Positions 42,928-52,700 of a stretch of DNA of 60,538 nt are shown piece after piece. Below the pieces are notes generated by a model. That model had not been told where the DNA came from. It was given only the letters and a program-made list of their open reading frames with translations, and searched no databases. Position numbers and translations under genes: made by a program. Positions within the stretch are counted from its first letter, which is position 1. The number at the start of each line of letters is the position of its first letter. The stretch is from Insolitispirillum peregrinum (lineage in GTDB: Bacteria > Pseudomonadota > Alphaproteobacteria > Rhodospirillales > Rhodospirillaceae). The stretch lies in the NCBI RefSeq assembly GCF_042665255.1, contig NZ_JBHTCD010000029.1; one strand, given 5' to 3'.

Positions 42928-45693
42928 ATGAACGTTCTGATCGTCGAATCCCCGGCCAAGGCCAAAACCATCAACAAGTACCTCGGCAAGGACTTTACCG
43001 TCCTGGCGTCGTTTGGTCACATCCGCGACCTGCCGCCCAAGGATGGCTCGGTACGCCCGGATGAAGACTTTGCGATGGATTGGGCGACGGATGCCCGGTC
43101 GGAAAAGCATCTGAAGGAAATCGTGCAGGCGGTCAAAAAGGCCGACAAACTGTTCCTCGCAACTGACCCGGATCGCGAGGGAGAGGCCATTTCCTGGCAT
43201 GTGCTGGAAGAACTGAAGCGGCGCAAGGCGCTGAACACCACCACCATCAAGCGGGTGACCTTCAACGCCATCACCAAATCGGCCGTCACCGACGCGATCA
43301 ACAATCCGCGCGATCTCGATCAGGAACTGATTGATGCCTATCTGGCGCGGCGGGCACTGGACTATCTGGTCGGCTTTACCCTGTCGCCGGTGCTGTGGCG
43401 CAAGCTGCCCGGCTCACGCTCGGCCGGTCGTGTGCAGTCGGTGGCGCTGCGCCTGATCTGTCAACGCGAAGCCGAAATCGAGGCCTTCCGCACACAGGAA
43501 TACTGGAGCGTGGCCGCCAACCTGCTGTCTCCGCAGGGCAAGCCGTTCACCGCCCGCCTGACCCATCTGGATGGGCAGAAGCTCGACAAGCTGGACCTGC
43601 CCGACGCCACCGCCGCCGAGCGCGCCCGTCAGGCCATTGCCAGCGCCGCGCTGGCGGTCAGGTCGATCGAGCGCAAGAACGTCAAGCGCCACCCGGCGTC
43701 ACCGTTCACCACCTCGACCCTGCAACAGGAAGCCGCCCGCAAGCTGTATTTCTCGGCCACCAAGACCATGACCCTCGCCCAGCGCCTGTACGAAGGCGTC
43801 ACCGTCGGCGGCGAAACCATCGGTCTGATCACCTATATGCGTACCGACGGCGTGCAGATGGCCCCCGAGGCGATCCACGATACCCGCGTGCTGATCGGTC
43901 AGGTGTGGGGCGAGAAGCTGGTTCCGGCCAGCCCGCGCGTTTACAAGACCAAGCAGAAAAACGCTCAGGAAGCCCACGAAGCGATCCGCCCGACCAACGT
44001 GTTCCTGAAGCCCGCCGACGTGCGCGACGCGCTGGATCACGACCAGTTCCGCCTGTACGAACTGATCTGGAAGCGCACCGTCGCCAGCCAGATGGAAAGC
44101 GCCCTGCTCGACCAGATGAGCGTTGACGTTGCCGACCCGACCGGGGCGGTGGTGCTGCGCGCCACTGGCTCGACGGTGGTGTTTGACGGCTTCCTCAAGC
44201 TGTACCGCGAAGACCTCGACGACGCGGGCGATGGCGACGACGAAAATGGCCGCATCCTGCCGCCACTGGCCGAGGGCGATGCCACCGCCATTGCTGCCAT
44301 CCTGCCGGAACAGCATTTCACCCAGCCGCCGCCGCGCTATTCCGAAGCCAGTCTGGTCAAGCGGATGGAAGAACTGGGCATCGGTCGCCCGTCCACCTAC
44401 GCCTCGATCATGCAGGTGTTGCAGGACCGCGATTACGTCAAGCTGGACCAGCGCCGCTTTGTGCCCGAGGACCGGGGCCGGATCGTCACCGCCTTCCTCG
44501 AAAAGTTCTTTGAAAAATACGTCGGCTACACCTTCACCGCCGATCTGGAAAACCAGCTCGACGACATCTCGGGCGGTCAGCTCGACTACAAGACCGTCCT
44601 GCGCAATTTCTGGAAGGACTTCATGAGCTATGTGGAGGGCACCAAGAACCTCCGCATTTCCGAAGTCCTTGACGCCCTTGATGCCGATCTCGCCCCGCAC
44701 CTGTTCCCGACCCGCGAAGACGGCCACGACCCGCGCAAGTGCCCGACCTGCGGCGAAGGCCGCCTGTCGCTGAAGCTGGGCAAATTCGGCGCCTTCATCG
44801 GCTGTTCCCGCCACCCCGAGTGCCGCTATACCCGCCCGCTGGGCACCGGCGACGGTCAGGACGGCGGCGGCGACGAGGCCAGCGAGCGCGAGCTGGGCAC
44901 CGATCCGGCCACCGGCCTGCTGGTGACCATGCGCAAGGGCCCCTACGGCGTCTATGTCCAGTTGGGCGAAGCCGAAGGCAAGAAGAAGCCCAAGCGCGCC
45001 AGCCTGCCCAAGGGCCAGTCTCCGGCAGAGATGGATCTGGAAAAGGCGCTGTCGCTGTTGTCGCTGCCGCGTGAGGTCGGTGTTCACCCGGAAACCGGCG
45101 AAATGATCCTCGCCGGGCTTGGCCGCTTCGGGCCGTATCTCAAGCACGGCGACAAGTACGTCAACCTGCGCGAAGACAACGTGCTGGAAATCGGCATCAA
45201 CCGCGCCGTTGACCTGCTCGCCGCCGCCAAAACGCGCGAAAAGGCTCCGGCGAAGGAAATCGGCCCGCATCCGGCCGACCAGAAGCCGATTACCTTGCAT
45301 GATGGCCGCTATGGCCCCTATGTTGAACACAACAAGGTGCGCGCCACCCTGCCCCGTGGCAGTGACAAGGACGCCCTGACCCTTGAACAGGCCGTCGCCC
45401 TGCTGGCGGCCAAGGTGGCCAAGGACGGCGGCCCGGCCAAGGCCGAGCCCAAAAAGGCCGCCCCGAAGAAAACCACCAGCCGCAAAAAGGCGGCAGCCAG
45501 CGAAACGGCACCAAACGATGCAGATAACGATCTGCCGCCGTTTGACCTTGATGATGCTCCGGCGGCGGCCGCGCCCAAAACGGCCAGAAAGACGGTGACC
45601 AAAAAGGCTGCTGCCCCCAAGAGCAGCACAGCCAAGGCCGCCCCCAAGACCACTGCCAAAAAAACTGCCGCCAAGAAAACGGCGAGCGAATAA
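42928..45693 (+). CDS. topA: DNA topoisomerase I
   Basis: Relaxes negatively supercoiled DNA. 921 residues: Toprim domain (MNVLIVESPAKAKTINKYLG, with acidic motif TDPDREGEAISWH), then the cleavage domain with active Tyr303 in LITYMRTDGVQM. A zinc ribbon follows near residue 605 (CPTCGEGRLS and CSRHPEC), then Topo-C repeats (GRFGPYLKHGDKYVNL and DGRYGPYVEHNKV). The C-terminal 90 residues are a Lys/Ala-rich tail typical of alphaproteobacterial TopA. The conserved N-terminus fixes the start at 42928; an ATG at 42886 is also in frame. Confidence 0.96.
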   Translation: MNVLIVESPAKAKTINKYLGKDFTVLASFGHIRDLPPKDGSVRPDEDFAMDWATDARSEKHLKEIVQAVKKADKLFLATDPDREGEAISWHVLEELKRRKALNTTTIKRVTFNAITKSAVTDAINNPRDLDQELIDAYLARRALDYLVGFTLSPVLWRKLPGSRSAGRVQSVALRLICQREAEIEAFRTQEYWSVAANLLSPQGKPFTARLTHLDGQKLDKLDLPDATAAERARQAIASAALAVRSIERKNVKRHPASPFTTSTLQQEAARKLYFSATKTMTLAQRLYEGVTVGGETIGLITYMRTDGVQMAPEAIHDTRVLIGQVWGEKLVPASPRVYKTKQKNAQEAHEAIRPTNVFLKPADVRDALDHDQFRLYELIWKRTVASQMESALLDQMSVDVADPTGAVVLRATGSTVVFDGFLKLYREDLDDAGDGDDENGRILPPLAEGDATAIAAILPEQHFTQPPPRYSEASLVKRMEELGIGRPSTYASIMQVLQDRDYVKLDQRRFVPEDRGRIVTAFLEKFFEKYVGYTFTADLENQLDDISGGQLDYKTVLRNFWKDFMSYVEGTKNLRISEVLDALDADLAPHLFPTREDGHDPRKCPTCGEGRLSLKLGKFGAFIGCSRHPECRYTRPLGTGDGQDGGGDEASERELGTDPATGLLVTMRKGPYGVYVQLGEAEGKKKPKRASLPKGQSPAEMDLEKALSLLSLPREVGVHPETGEMILAGLGRFGPYLKHGDKYVNLREDNVLEIGINRAVDLLAAAKTREKAPAKEIGPHPADQKPITLHDGRYGPYVEHNKVRATLPRGSDKDALTLEQAVALLAAKVAKDGGPAKAEPKKAAPKKTTSRKKAAASETAPNDADNDLPPFDLDDAPAAAAPKTARKTVTKKAAAPKSSTAKAAPKTTAKKTAAKKTASE

Positions 45694-45710
45694 CGTAAGG
45701 CTCAATTCCC

Positions 45711-48176
45711 TTGAAGAAACACACCCCGAAAATCATCCCCCTGCCGACCAAGGCTCAGGTTCTGGAATTCATTCTGGAAAGCCCCGGCAAGGTGGGAAAA
45801 CGGGAAATCTCCCGCGCGTTCAACCTGAATGCCGAGCAGCGCCCGATGCTGCGCCAGATCATGAAGGATCTGGAGCAGGAAGGATCGATCCAGCGCGGGC
45901 ACAAGCGTAAAGTCCACAAGCCCGGCCTGCTGCCCGAAGTGGCGGTGCTGGAAATCACCGGAGCCGATGCCGAAGGCGAGCTGCTGGCCCGCCCGCTGAA
46001 CTGGCACCCGGAAGACCCGGAAGCCCGCGACATGCCGCCGCCGCGCATTTACGTGCTGCCGGTGCGTCAGGGCCTGAGCGCGGTTGGCATCGGTGACAAG
46101 ATCCTCGCCCGCCTGCAGGCGACCGGCGATTACAGCTATGAAGCCCGCGTGCTGAAGGCGCTGGCCTCGGCCCCGGCGCGGGTGCTGGGGATGCTCGATA
46201 CCGGCGTCAACGGCCTGCTGCTGCGTCCGACCGACAAGCGCGACAAGCAGGACTATCTGGTCGCCCGTGGCGATGCCGGAACCGCCGGTCCGGGCGATCT
46301 GGTCGAAGCCGAACTGCTGCCCGGCCGCCGTTTCGGCCTGCGTCAGGCCAAAGTGACCGAAAACCTCGGTTCGATGGGCAATCCCAAGGCGGTCAGTCTG
46401 GTCGCCATCCATTCGCACGGCATCCCCTGCCAGTTCGCACAGGATGCGCTGGAACAGGCCGAGCAGGCCAAGGGCGTCACTGAACTGGGCAGCCGCGCCG
46501 ACCTGCGCGATATCCCGCTGGTGACCATCGACGGCTCCGATGCCCGCGACTTTGACGATGCGGTGTGGGCCGAACCGTCAGAAGACGGTGGCTGGCACTG
46601 TCTGGTGGCGATTGCCGACGTTGCCCATTACGTGCAGACCGGCGACGCCCTTGATCAGACCGCCTATGAGCGTGGCAACTCGGTGTACTTCCCTGACCGG
46701 GTGGTGCCGATGCTGCCGGAAAAGCTGTCGAACGGCTGGTGCTCGCTGCGCCCCGACGAAGACCGTCCGTGCATGGCGGTCCATTTCTGGATTGATGCCG
46801 AAGGCCGCAAGATCCGCCATCAGTTCGTCCGCGGCCTGATGCGCTCGGTGGCCCGCCTGACCTATGAACAGGTGCAGGCCGCCATCGAAGGCGTGCCCGA
46901 TCTGGCCGTTGCCCCGCTGATGGACTCGGTGATCGGCCCGCTGTATGGCGCCTACAAGGCCCTGCGCGCCTATCGTGACGAGCGCGGCGCGCTGAACATC
47001 GAAATTCCCGAACGCAAGGTGCTGATCGGCGAAAAAGGCGAAGTGCTGGGCATCGTCCCGCGCACCAGCCTCGACTCGCACAAGCTGATCGAAGAATTCA
47101 TGGTCACCGCCAACGTCTGCGCTGCCGAGACGCTGGAACAGCACCATACCCCCTGCATGTACCGCGTGCACGACGAACCGACGCTGGAACGGGTGGACTC
47201 GCTGCGGGAATTCCTCAAGTCCCTGAACCTGACCATTGCCACCGGGGCTTTGCGGGCGCAGAACTTCAACAGCGTTCTCGCCAGGGTCAAGGACACCCCG
47301 AACGAGCATCTGGTCAATCAGGTGGTGCTGCGCACGCAGGCACAGGCGCTGTACGGACCGGAAAACCGCGGCCACTTCGGCCTTGGCCTGCACCGCTATG
47401 CCCACTTCACCTCGCCGATCCGCCGCTATGCCGACCTGCTGGTCCACCGCGCGCTGATCCGCGCCCTGAAGCTGGGGCCGGAAGGATTGCAGGACGAGCA
47501 GGGCAACGAGCTTGAGGCCATCGGCGAGCACATCTCGATGACCGAACGCCGTGCCGCCGCCGCCGAACGCGACGCCATCGAACGCTACACCACCCAGTTC
47601 CTTGCCGATCGCGTCGGGGCGACCTTTGCCGGTCGCATCAGCAGCGCTACCCGCTTTGGCCTGTTCGTCGAGCTGGACGAAACCGGCGCCAGCGGTCTGG
47701 TGCCGATCTCGACCCTGCCCGATGACTTCTACGTCCACGAGGAAGCCCGCCATGCACTGGTCGGGCGCAAGGGACGGCGGGAATTCCAGGTCGGCCAGCG
47801 GGTGACGGTGATCATGCGTCAGGCCGATCCGGTCACCGGTGGCATGCTGTTCGAGCTGGTGCCCAACGGCACCATGCGCCCGGCGGCCCGCCCGCCGAAG
47901 AGCAGCCCGTTCGACCGCAGCTTTGGCGACGACGACGAGGGCGACAGCATCGAGCGGCCCTCCAGCCTTGGCCGCAAGCCGCGTGGCGAGCGGGTCGAAG
48001 AAGAAGAAGGCCCGCGCAAGCACTTCACCCCCCTGCGGGTGGGTGGGGTCAAGAACAAGGCCTTTAACAAGACCGGCGGCAAAAAGCTGGAACGGGCTGG
48101 CAAAAAGCGGGTCGTGCGCTTTGAGCCGGGAACCACGGGCCGCCGGAAAAAGGACGCCGGAACCACCGAATCCTGA
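45711..48176 (+). CDS. rnr: Ribonuclease R
   Basis: 3'-5' exoribonuclease that degrades structured RNA. 821 residues: N-terminal winged helix (KAQVLEFILESPGKVGKREIS), cold-shock domains, RNB catalytic domain with IDGSDARDFDDAVWAE (metal-binding Asp residues), and an S1 domain around FAGRISSATRFGLFVELDE. The tail is long, Lys/Arg/Pro-rich. The best start is TTG at 45711, with TAAGG upstream; no ATG fits. It begins 17 bp after topA, an order common in alphaproteobacteria, and ends with a strong terminator. Confidence 0.94.
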   Translation: MKKHTPKIIPLPTKAQVLEFILESPGKVGKREISRAFNLNAEQRPMLRQIMKDLEQEGSIQRGHKRKVHKPGLLPEVAVLEITGADAEGELLARPLNWHPEDPEARDMPPPRIYVLPVRQGLSAVGIGDKILARLQATGDYSYEARVLKALASAPARVLGMLDTGVNGLLLRPTDKRDKQDYLVARGDAGTAGPGDLVEAELLPGRRFGLRQAKVTENLGSMGNPKAVSLVAIHSHGIPCQFAQDALEQAEQAKGVTELGSRADLRDIPLVTIDGSDARDFDDAVWAEPSEDGGWHCLVAIADVAHYVQTGDALDQTAYERGNSVYFPDRVVPMLPEKLSNGWCSLRPDEDRPCMAVHFWIDAEGRKIRHQFVRGLMRSVARLTYEQVQAAIEGVPDLAVAPLMDSVIGPLYGAYKALRAYRDERGALNIEIPERKVLIGEKGEVLGIVPRTSLDSHKLIEEFMVTANVCAAETLEQHHTPCMYRVHDEPTLERVDSLREFLKSLNLTIATGALRAQNFNSVLARVKDTPNEHLVNQVVLRTQAQALYGPENRGHFGLGLHRYAHFTSPIRRYADLLVHRALIRALKLGPEGLQDEQGNELEAIGEHISMTERRAAAAERDAIERYTTQFLADRVGATFAGRISSATRFGLFVELDETGASGLVPISTLPDDFYVHEEARHALVGRKGRREFQVGQRVTVIMRQADPVTGGMLFELVPNGTMRPAARPPKSSPFDRSFGDDDEGDSIERPSSLGRKPRGERVEEEEGPRKHFTPLRVGGVKNKAFNKTGGKKLERAGKKRVVRFEPGTTGRRKKDAGTTES

Positions 48177-48212
48177 GTGTGCAGGCTGCCGGATCACCTG
48201 AGTGATGGTCAG

Positions 48213-48249
48213 GCGGGAAGCGGGGTATCTCCTCGCTTCCCGCTTTTTT
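48213..48249 (+). terminator. Terminator of topA-rnr
   Basis: GCGGGAAGCG and CGCTTCCCGC, perfect 10 bp stem with an 11-base loop, then six T. Confidence 0.9.
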
Positions 48250-48391
48250 CATGGCCGAAAGAACTATTTATACGGGAATCGTGTCATGCAGGAAAACTTT
48301 TAAAGGCACCCCATATACAACCCGAGAAAACAGACTGATCGTCAAAACACCCTATGCGGTAAAAAAAGCACTCCATCAAACAGGGATGATC

Positions 48392-49978
48392 ATGCAGATT
48401 GCAGTTCTCAACACCGGCGGCACCATCAGTTGCGTCGGGACCCCGCTGGCTCCGATGTCCGCTGAACAGTTCAAGACCGCCTGCCAGACCTACCTTGATC
48501 CGGTCATTGCCCAAAGCTACCCCGATGTGACCCTGACCTATGTCACCGATCTGAGCTTTCCGGAATCCAGCTCGGGCACCCTCGACAGCACCAATCTGCA
48601 ACCGACCGACTGGTGCCTGCTGGCCAACTACCTTCTGGGCATCTACAGCACTTATGATGCCTTCATCGTGCTGCACGGCACCGACACCATGGACTTCACC
48701 GGCACTGCCCTGCCGTTCCTGCTGTCGGCCTTTGACGCCAACGGCATTGCCACGGCGGTGATCAGCAAGCCGATCATCCTGACCGGCTCGCAGTTGCCGA
48801 TGTTCTATCAGGGGCCGGAACAGACCGCGCCGTCGGGGCTGTTGTACAACACCGATGCCTTCCAGAATGTCTGCGGTGCCGTTGCCGCCGCCCAGACCGG
48901 CACGCCGGAAGTCTGCGTCTATTTCCACGGCTCGCTGTTCCGTGGCAACCGGGCCGTCAAGACCAACGCCAACCAGTTTGCCGCCTTTTCCTCGCCCAAC
49001 TACCCGGCGCTGGCCGAATGCGGCATCACCTTTGATCTGGTGCCGGACACCATCCTGCCCGGCCCGGTGACGCCCGCCGTCAGTCTGGATACCCCCGCCG
49101 TTGTCGCACAGGTGCAGGCCCAGTTGACCGCCATCACCGCCGCCATCAACAGCGTTCCGGTGATGCAGTTCAACGCCGTGCCCGCATGGTATCAGACCAC
49201 GCCGTCAGCACAGGCGATGCTGGCCAAGCTGATCACCGCCTGCGTTGGCCAAGAGATCAAGGGGCTGGTGCTGGAATCCTATGGCGAAGGCAATTTCCCC
49301 TCCGGCAACCCCAACCAGCCGTCACAGGGCGCCATCTATCAGGCGCTGGACAGCGCCAATGCTGCCGGAGTGGTGATTGTTGACTGCACGCAGGTTCTGC
49401 AGGGCACCGTCAACAACAGCGCCTATGCCGCCGGAGCCTGGCTGCCCGCCGTCGGAGCCCTCAGCCCGGCCGACATGACCCCGATGGCCGCCCTTGCCAA
49501 GCTGATGATCCTGCTGGCCGCCCAGCAGCATAACGGCTGGTCGCTGGCCACCGTCAAAACCCTGCTGCAAAGCAGCCTGCTGGGCGAAATGACCAGCGTC
49601 AACCGCCTGGACAGCCGGGTGAATGATGTTCTGCTGCCGGGGCAGTCGATCAGCGCCCTTGATGGCAGCGCCACCCTGATCAATGACGCGGTTCTGGGGC
49701 CGCGCCTGCTGTCGTCCACCGGCACCGTCCTGTGGAGCGCACTGGGAGCCTCGACCCCGGCAGACCCGCTGCCCGGACGGCTGGTGATGCAGAACGATGG
49801 CAATCTGGTGCTGTACAGCCGCAACACCGTGCCGCTGTGGGCCACCAACACCGGCATCTACGGCGGAGCATCGTCGGTGCTGACCCTGTCGGGGTCGATG
49901 TCGAACAGCACCCTGACCCTGCAAGTCTACGACTATCAGCACCGCAAGGTGACTGCCACCCTCTATTCACAGTCGTGA
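48392..49978 (+). CDS. Asparaginase-type enzyme with a bulb-lectin-like C-terminal domain
   Basis: 528 residues. Residues 1-345 are an asparaginase/glutaminase domain: NTGGTIS with nucleophile Thr11, HGTDTM with Thr97 and Asp98, IILTGSQLP, and the FRGNRAVKTNANQF segment with Lys. The substrate-site parts are intact, but the middle has insertions (about 235-265) unlike E. coli AnsA/AnsB. The C-terminal 110 residues resemble a B-type (bulb) mannose lectin, with one intact Q-x-D-x-N-x-V-x-Y motif (MQNDGNLVLYS) and an LWATNT repeat end. No signal peptide is seen. AGGGA lies five bases before the ATG at 48392; upstream in-frame codons start inside an AT-richer leader. The next gene follows after 20 bp. 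Confidence 0.85.
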   Translation: MQIAVLNTGGTISCVGTPLAPMSAEQFKTACQTYLDPVIAQSYPDVTLTYVTDLSFPESSSGTLDSTNLQPTDWCLLANYLLGIYSTYDAFIVLHGTDTMDFTGTALPFLLSAFDANGIATAVISKPIILTGSQLPMFYQGPEQTAPSGLLYNTDAFQNVCGAVAAAQTGTPEVCVYFHGSLFRGNRAVKTNANQFAAFSSPNYPALAECGITFDLVPDTILPGPVTPAVSLDTPAVVAQVQAQLTAITAAINSVPVMQFNAVPAWYQTTPSAQAMLAKLITACVGQEIKGLVLESYGEGNFPSGNPNQPSQGAIYQALDSANAAGVVIVDCTQVLQGTVNNSAYAAGAWLPAVGALSPADMTPMAALAKLMILLAAQQHNGWSLATVKTLLQSSLLGEMTSVNRLDSRVNDVLLPGQSISALDGSATLINDAVLGPRLLSSTGTVLWSALGASTPADPLPGRLVMQNDGNLVLYSRNTVPLWATNTGIYGGASSVLTLSGSMSNSTLTLQVYDYQHRKVTATLYSQS

Positions 49979-49998
49979 TCCGACAGGAGCATCCCGTC

Positions 49999-50802
49999 AT
50001 GACCGCACACGCCTTGCTGAAGTATTCCGGTATTGCGGCTCCGCATGACCTGCGCCACCAGCCGCGCATCGCCCGGGCCGTCGAGGGCCTGCTGGCGGTC
50101 GAAGCCGCTGCCGCCCCCGACGAGCAGTGGATCACCCCAACCACCGTCACCGTTGAGATCACCACCCCGCCCGGCACCGGCACCATCACCCTGTACCAGT
50201 ACGGGCAAACAGTGGTTGGCTCGGCAGCCGCAGGCTATGCTCCGGCCACCGACTGCGCCGGGGCGTTCATGTCCTACAAGAACCAGATCAACAACAACTG
50301 CTATGCCTATGGCTGCAATATCGCCACCAGCACCTTTCCCCAGCCGGGGCGGGCCAGTGGCTATCTGCTGACCAAGGACGACTTTACCGGCACCGTTGAG
50401 TCTGTCGGCCAGACCGTCAGTTCCTATGCCGAAAAAGACGGCCTGATTCTGGTCGGCAGCACCATCGCCGACCTGTTGGCCTACAAGGAAAAGGCTGGTG
50501 ACACCCTGTCCGGTCACTTCGTTGCCCTGATGATTTCGCCGTCTGCCGATCACTGGTACGGCGATTATCACTGGGCCCGCTGCGACAACTCTTCCGGGGC
50601 CTGCGATGTCTGGTCGCAGAAAGATGGCGGCGATCAGGTGACCAACTTTGACTTTGCCGGGGTGCCGCTGGTTGATCCGGCCATCGCCAACTGGACCGTC
50701 AATCAGGGGCCGCCGGACAGCCTGACCAAAGAGGCGCTGGTGGTCAGCTATGGCTTTTACACCTTCATGTTCGTGCCCCATGGCGCAGTGACCATCGTGT
50801 AA
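49999..50802 (+). CDS. Conserved-looking protein resembling a papain-fold cysteine hydrolase
   Basis: 267 residues, no signal peptide. I have no family name for it. Its middle and end have the order of a cysteine peptidase or amidase of the CHAP/NlpC type: Cys101 in INNNCYAYGC at a helix start, then PQPGRASG, His173 in SGHFVALMIS at a strand, and Asp/His in WYGDYHWARCD (about 187-195). The segment WSQKDGGDQVTNFDFAG follows. Similar CYxY...FxQPGRxSG...HWYR strings occur in uncharacterised proteins (recalled, not searched). ACAGGAG precedes the ATG. It follows the asparaginase-lectin gene by 20 bp, so both are probably cotranscribed. Confidence 0.65.
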   Translation: MTAHALLKYSGIAAPHDLRHQPRIARAVEGLLAVEAAAAPDEQWITPTTVTVEITTPPGTGTITLYQYGQTVVGSAAAGYAPATDCAGAFMSYKNQINNNCYAYGCNIATSTFPQPGRASGYLLTKDDFTGTVESVGQTVSSYAEKDGLILVGSTIADLLAYKEKAGDTLSGHFVALMISPSADHWYGDYHWARCDNSSGACDVWSQKDGGDQVTNFDFAGVPLVDPAIANWTVNQGPPDSLTKEALVVSYGFYTFMFVPHGAVTIV

Positions 50803-50940
50803 GACTGCCAGAAACGCAGCAGGCTTGCGCCGGACGGGTGAGCGCCTATACTGGACCAGCGTGCGTTGGATCTGACGCAGGCACAATGCTCTGACTTGTC
50901 GCTCACCCGCACCGCTGGTGCCCTGGATCAGGCTCCCCTG

Positions 50941-51708
50941 ATGGACGTTGAGAATATCGCCTTTGTCGCCGCTGAGTCGCCCGTTGCTCAGGAAGCCCTG
51001 TTCCGTCTGAAACATCGCTATGGCCATTGCCCGCCCGAGCATGCCGACATGATCGTCGCTCTTGGCGGCGATGGCTTCATGCTGGAAAGCCTGCACCGCT
51101 TCATGCACCTGTCCAGGCCGATCTATGGCATGAATCGCGGGACAGTCGGCTTTCTGATGAACCTGTACCTTGAGGAAGACCTGCCCCGCCGCCTGCGGCG
51201 AGCCCAGCAGGTCGAGCTGTATCCGTTGCGGATGATTGCCGAAGACATCAACGGCACCAAGACCAACGCGCTGGCGATCAACGAAGTCTCGCTGCTGCGC
51301 CAGACCCGTCAGGCGGCCAAGCTGCGCATCCGCATTGACGGCAAGGTGCGTCTGCCCGAACTGATCTGTGACGGGGCGCTGGTCTGCACGGCGGCAGGCT
51401 CCACCGCCTATAACCTGTCGGCCCATGGCCCGATCCTGCCGATGGGGTCGAATGTGATGGCCCTGACCCCGATCTCGGCCTTTCGCCCCCGGCGCTGGCG
51501 CGGGGCCATTCTGCCGCACACTGCCTGCGTTGAATACGAAGTGCTCGAGCACGAAAAGCGCCCGGTGTCGGCGGTGGCCGATTACACCGAAGTCCGTCGC
51601 GTTGCCAAGGTCGAAGTGCGCGAAGACCGTGATGTGAAGCTGAAGATCCTGTTCGACCCGGAACACAATCTGGAAGAACGCATCCTGTCCGAACAATTTT
51701 CGGGATAG
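50941..51708 (+). CDS. nadK: NAD kinase
   Basis: Makes NADP from NAD. 255 residues, the usual size of alphaproteobacterial NadK. The catalytic GGDG motif is at 42-45 (VALGGDGFML, Asp44), the NE motif in LAINEVSLLR, and the conserved glycine-rich CTAAGSTAYNLSAHGP. I chose the ATG at 50941 because the N-terminal IAFVAAESPVAQEAL matches family starts; a TTG at 50866 would add 25 residues with no homology I know. The ROK kinase gene follows after 12 bp. Confidence 0.93.
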   Translation: MDVENIAFVAAESPVAQEALFRLKHRYGHCPPEHADMIVALGGDGFMLESLHRFMHLSRPIYGMNRGTVGFLMNLYLEEDLPRRLRRAQQVELYPLRMIAEDINGTKTNALAINEVSLLRQTRQAAKLRIRIDGKVRLPELICDGALVCTAAGSTAYNLSAHGPILPMGSNVMALTPISAFRPRRWRGAILPHTACVEYEVLEHEKRPVSAVADYTEVRRVAKVEVREDRDVKLKILFDPEHNLEERILSEQFSG

Positions 51709-51720
51709 GGCCGTCCAGCG

Positions 51721-52677
51721 ATGGTTGCTCTGGAACAGGATCGTGCCCCCACCGTTCGCTATGGCGTAGACCTTGGGGGAACCAAGATCGAGGCCATCGC
51801 CCTGTCTGCCGATGATGGCCGCGAACTGGGACGCCAGCGGATCGACAGCCCGCGCGGCGATTATGCTGCCACCGTCCGCTGTCTGCGCGATCTGGTCCAT
51901 GGCCTGCAAGGGCGCTTTGGACCCGGATCGGTCGGGATCGGCATCCCCGGAACACTGTCGCCACAGACCGGACTGGTGAAAAATGCCAACTCGACATGGC
52001 TGATTGGTCATCCCTTTGGCGCGGACCTCGGTGATGCCCTGGGCCAGCCGGTGCGACTGGCCAATGATGCCGACTGTCTGGCCCTGTCCGAAGCCACCGA
52101 TGGCGCCGCCGCAGGCAGCCCGATTGCCTTTGCGGTGATTTTGGGAACCGGCGTTGGCGGCGGCGTGGTCGCCCATGGGCGCGTGTTGACCGGCCCCAAT
52201 GCCATCGGCGGCGAGTGGGGCCATAACGCCCTGCCCTGGCCGCAGGATGACGAGCGCCCCGGTCCGGCCTGCTATTGCGGGCGGGCGGGATGCGTTGAAA
52301 CCTTCCTGTCCGGGCCGGGGATGGCCGCCGATCATCAGCGCCATAATGGCAGCGAGATGACTGCCGCCGCCATTGCCCACGCCGCAGCCAATGGCGACCC
52401 TGCCTGTCAGGCAACCCTGTCCCGCTATGCCCACCGGCTGGCCCGGGGTCTTGCCAGCATCATCAACGTTCTGGATCCCCATACGATTGTGCTGGGCGGT
52501 GGGCTGTCGAACATTCCGATGCTGTATCAACAGGTGCCTGCGTTATGGGGGCAGTGGGTGTTCAGCGATCAGGTTCTGACCGAGCTGAAGCAGGCTCGCC
52601 ACGGGGATTCCAGTGGGGTGCGCGGTGCGGCATGGCTGTGGGCGCATGACAGCGAACAGCGGTTGCGGCTGGTTTAA
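51721..52677 (+). CDS. ROK-family sugar kinase (fructokinase/glucokinase-like)
   Basis: 318 residues. ATP-binding GVDLGGTKIEA, the ROK signature ILGTGVGGGVVAHGR and the zinc-binding motif CYCGRAGCVETF, preceded by GEWGHNALPW with the His ligand. These point to a hexose kinase of the Mak/NagK group rather than a repressor, since no DNA-binding domain is present. The substrate is not certain. It forms a pair with nadK, 12 bp apart. An R3 repeat lies 24 bp after its stop codon. Confidence 0.9.
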   Translation: MVALEQDRAPTVRYGVDLGGTKIEAIALSADDGRELGRQRIDSPRGDYAATVRCLRDLVHGLQGRFGPGSVGIGIPGTLSPQTGLVKNANSTWLIGHPFGADLGDALGQPVRLANDADCLALSEATDGAAAGSPIAFAVILGTGVGGGVVAHGRVLTGPNAIGGEWGHNALPWPQDDERPGPACYCGRAGCVETFLSGPGMAADHQRHNGSEMTAAAIAHAAANGDPACQATLSRYAHRLARGLASIINVLDPHTIVLGGGLSNIPMLYQQVPALWGQWVFSDQVLTELKQARHGDSSGVRGAAWLWAHDSEQRLRLV

Positions 52678-52700
52678 AGGGCTGCCGACCAAACCTGCTC

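Noticed and set aside
45711..45713. ATG start for rnr
   Set aside because: No in-frame ATG lies near the conserved N-terminus; TTG at 45711 with TAAGG upstream fits better.
49963..52530. 855-codon open frame on the minus strand
   Set aside because: It is antisense to the cysteine-hydrolase-like gene, nadK and the ROK kinase, which all have clear motifs; no domain in the antisense translation.
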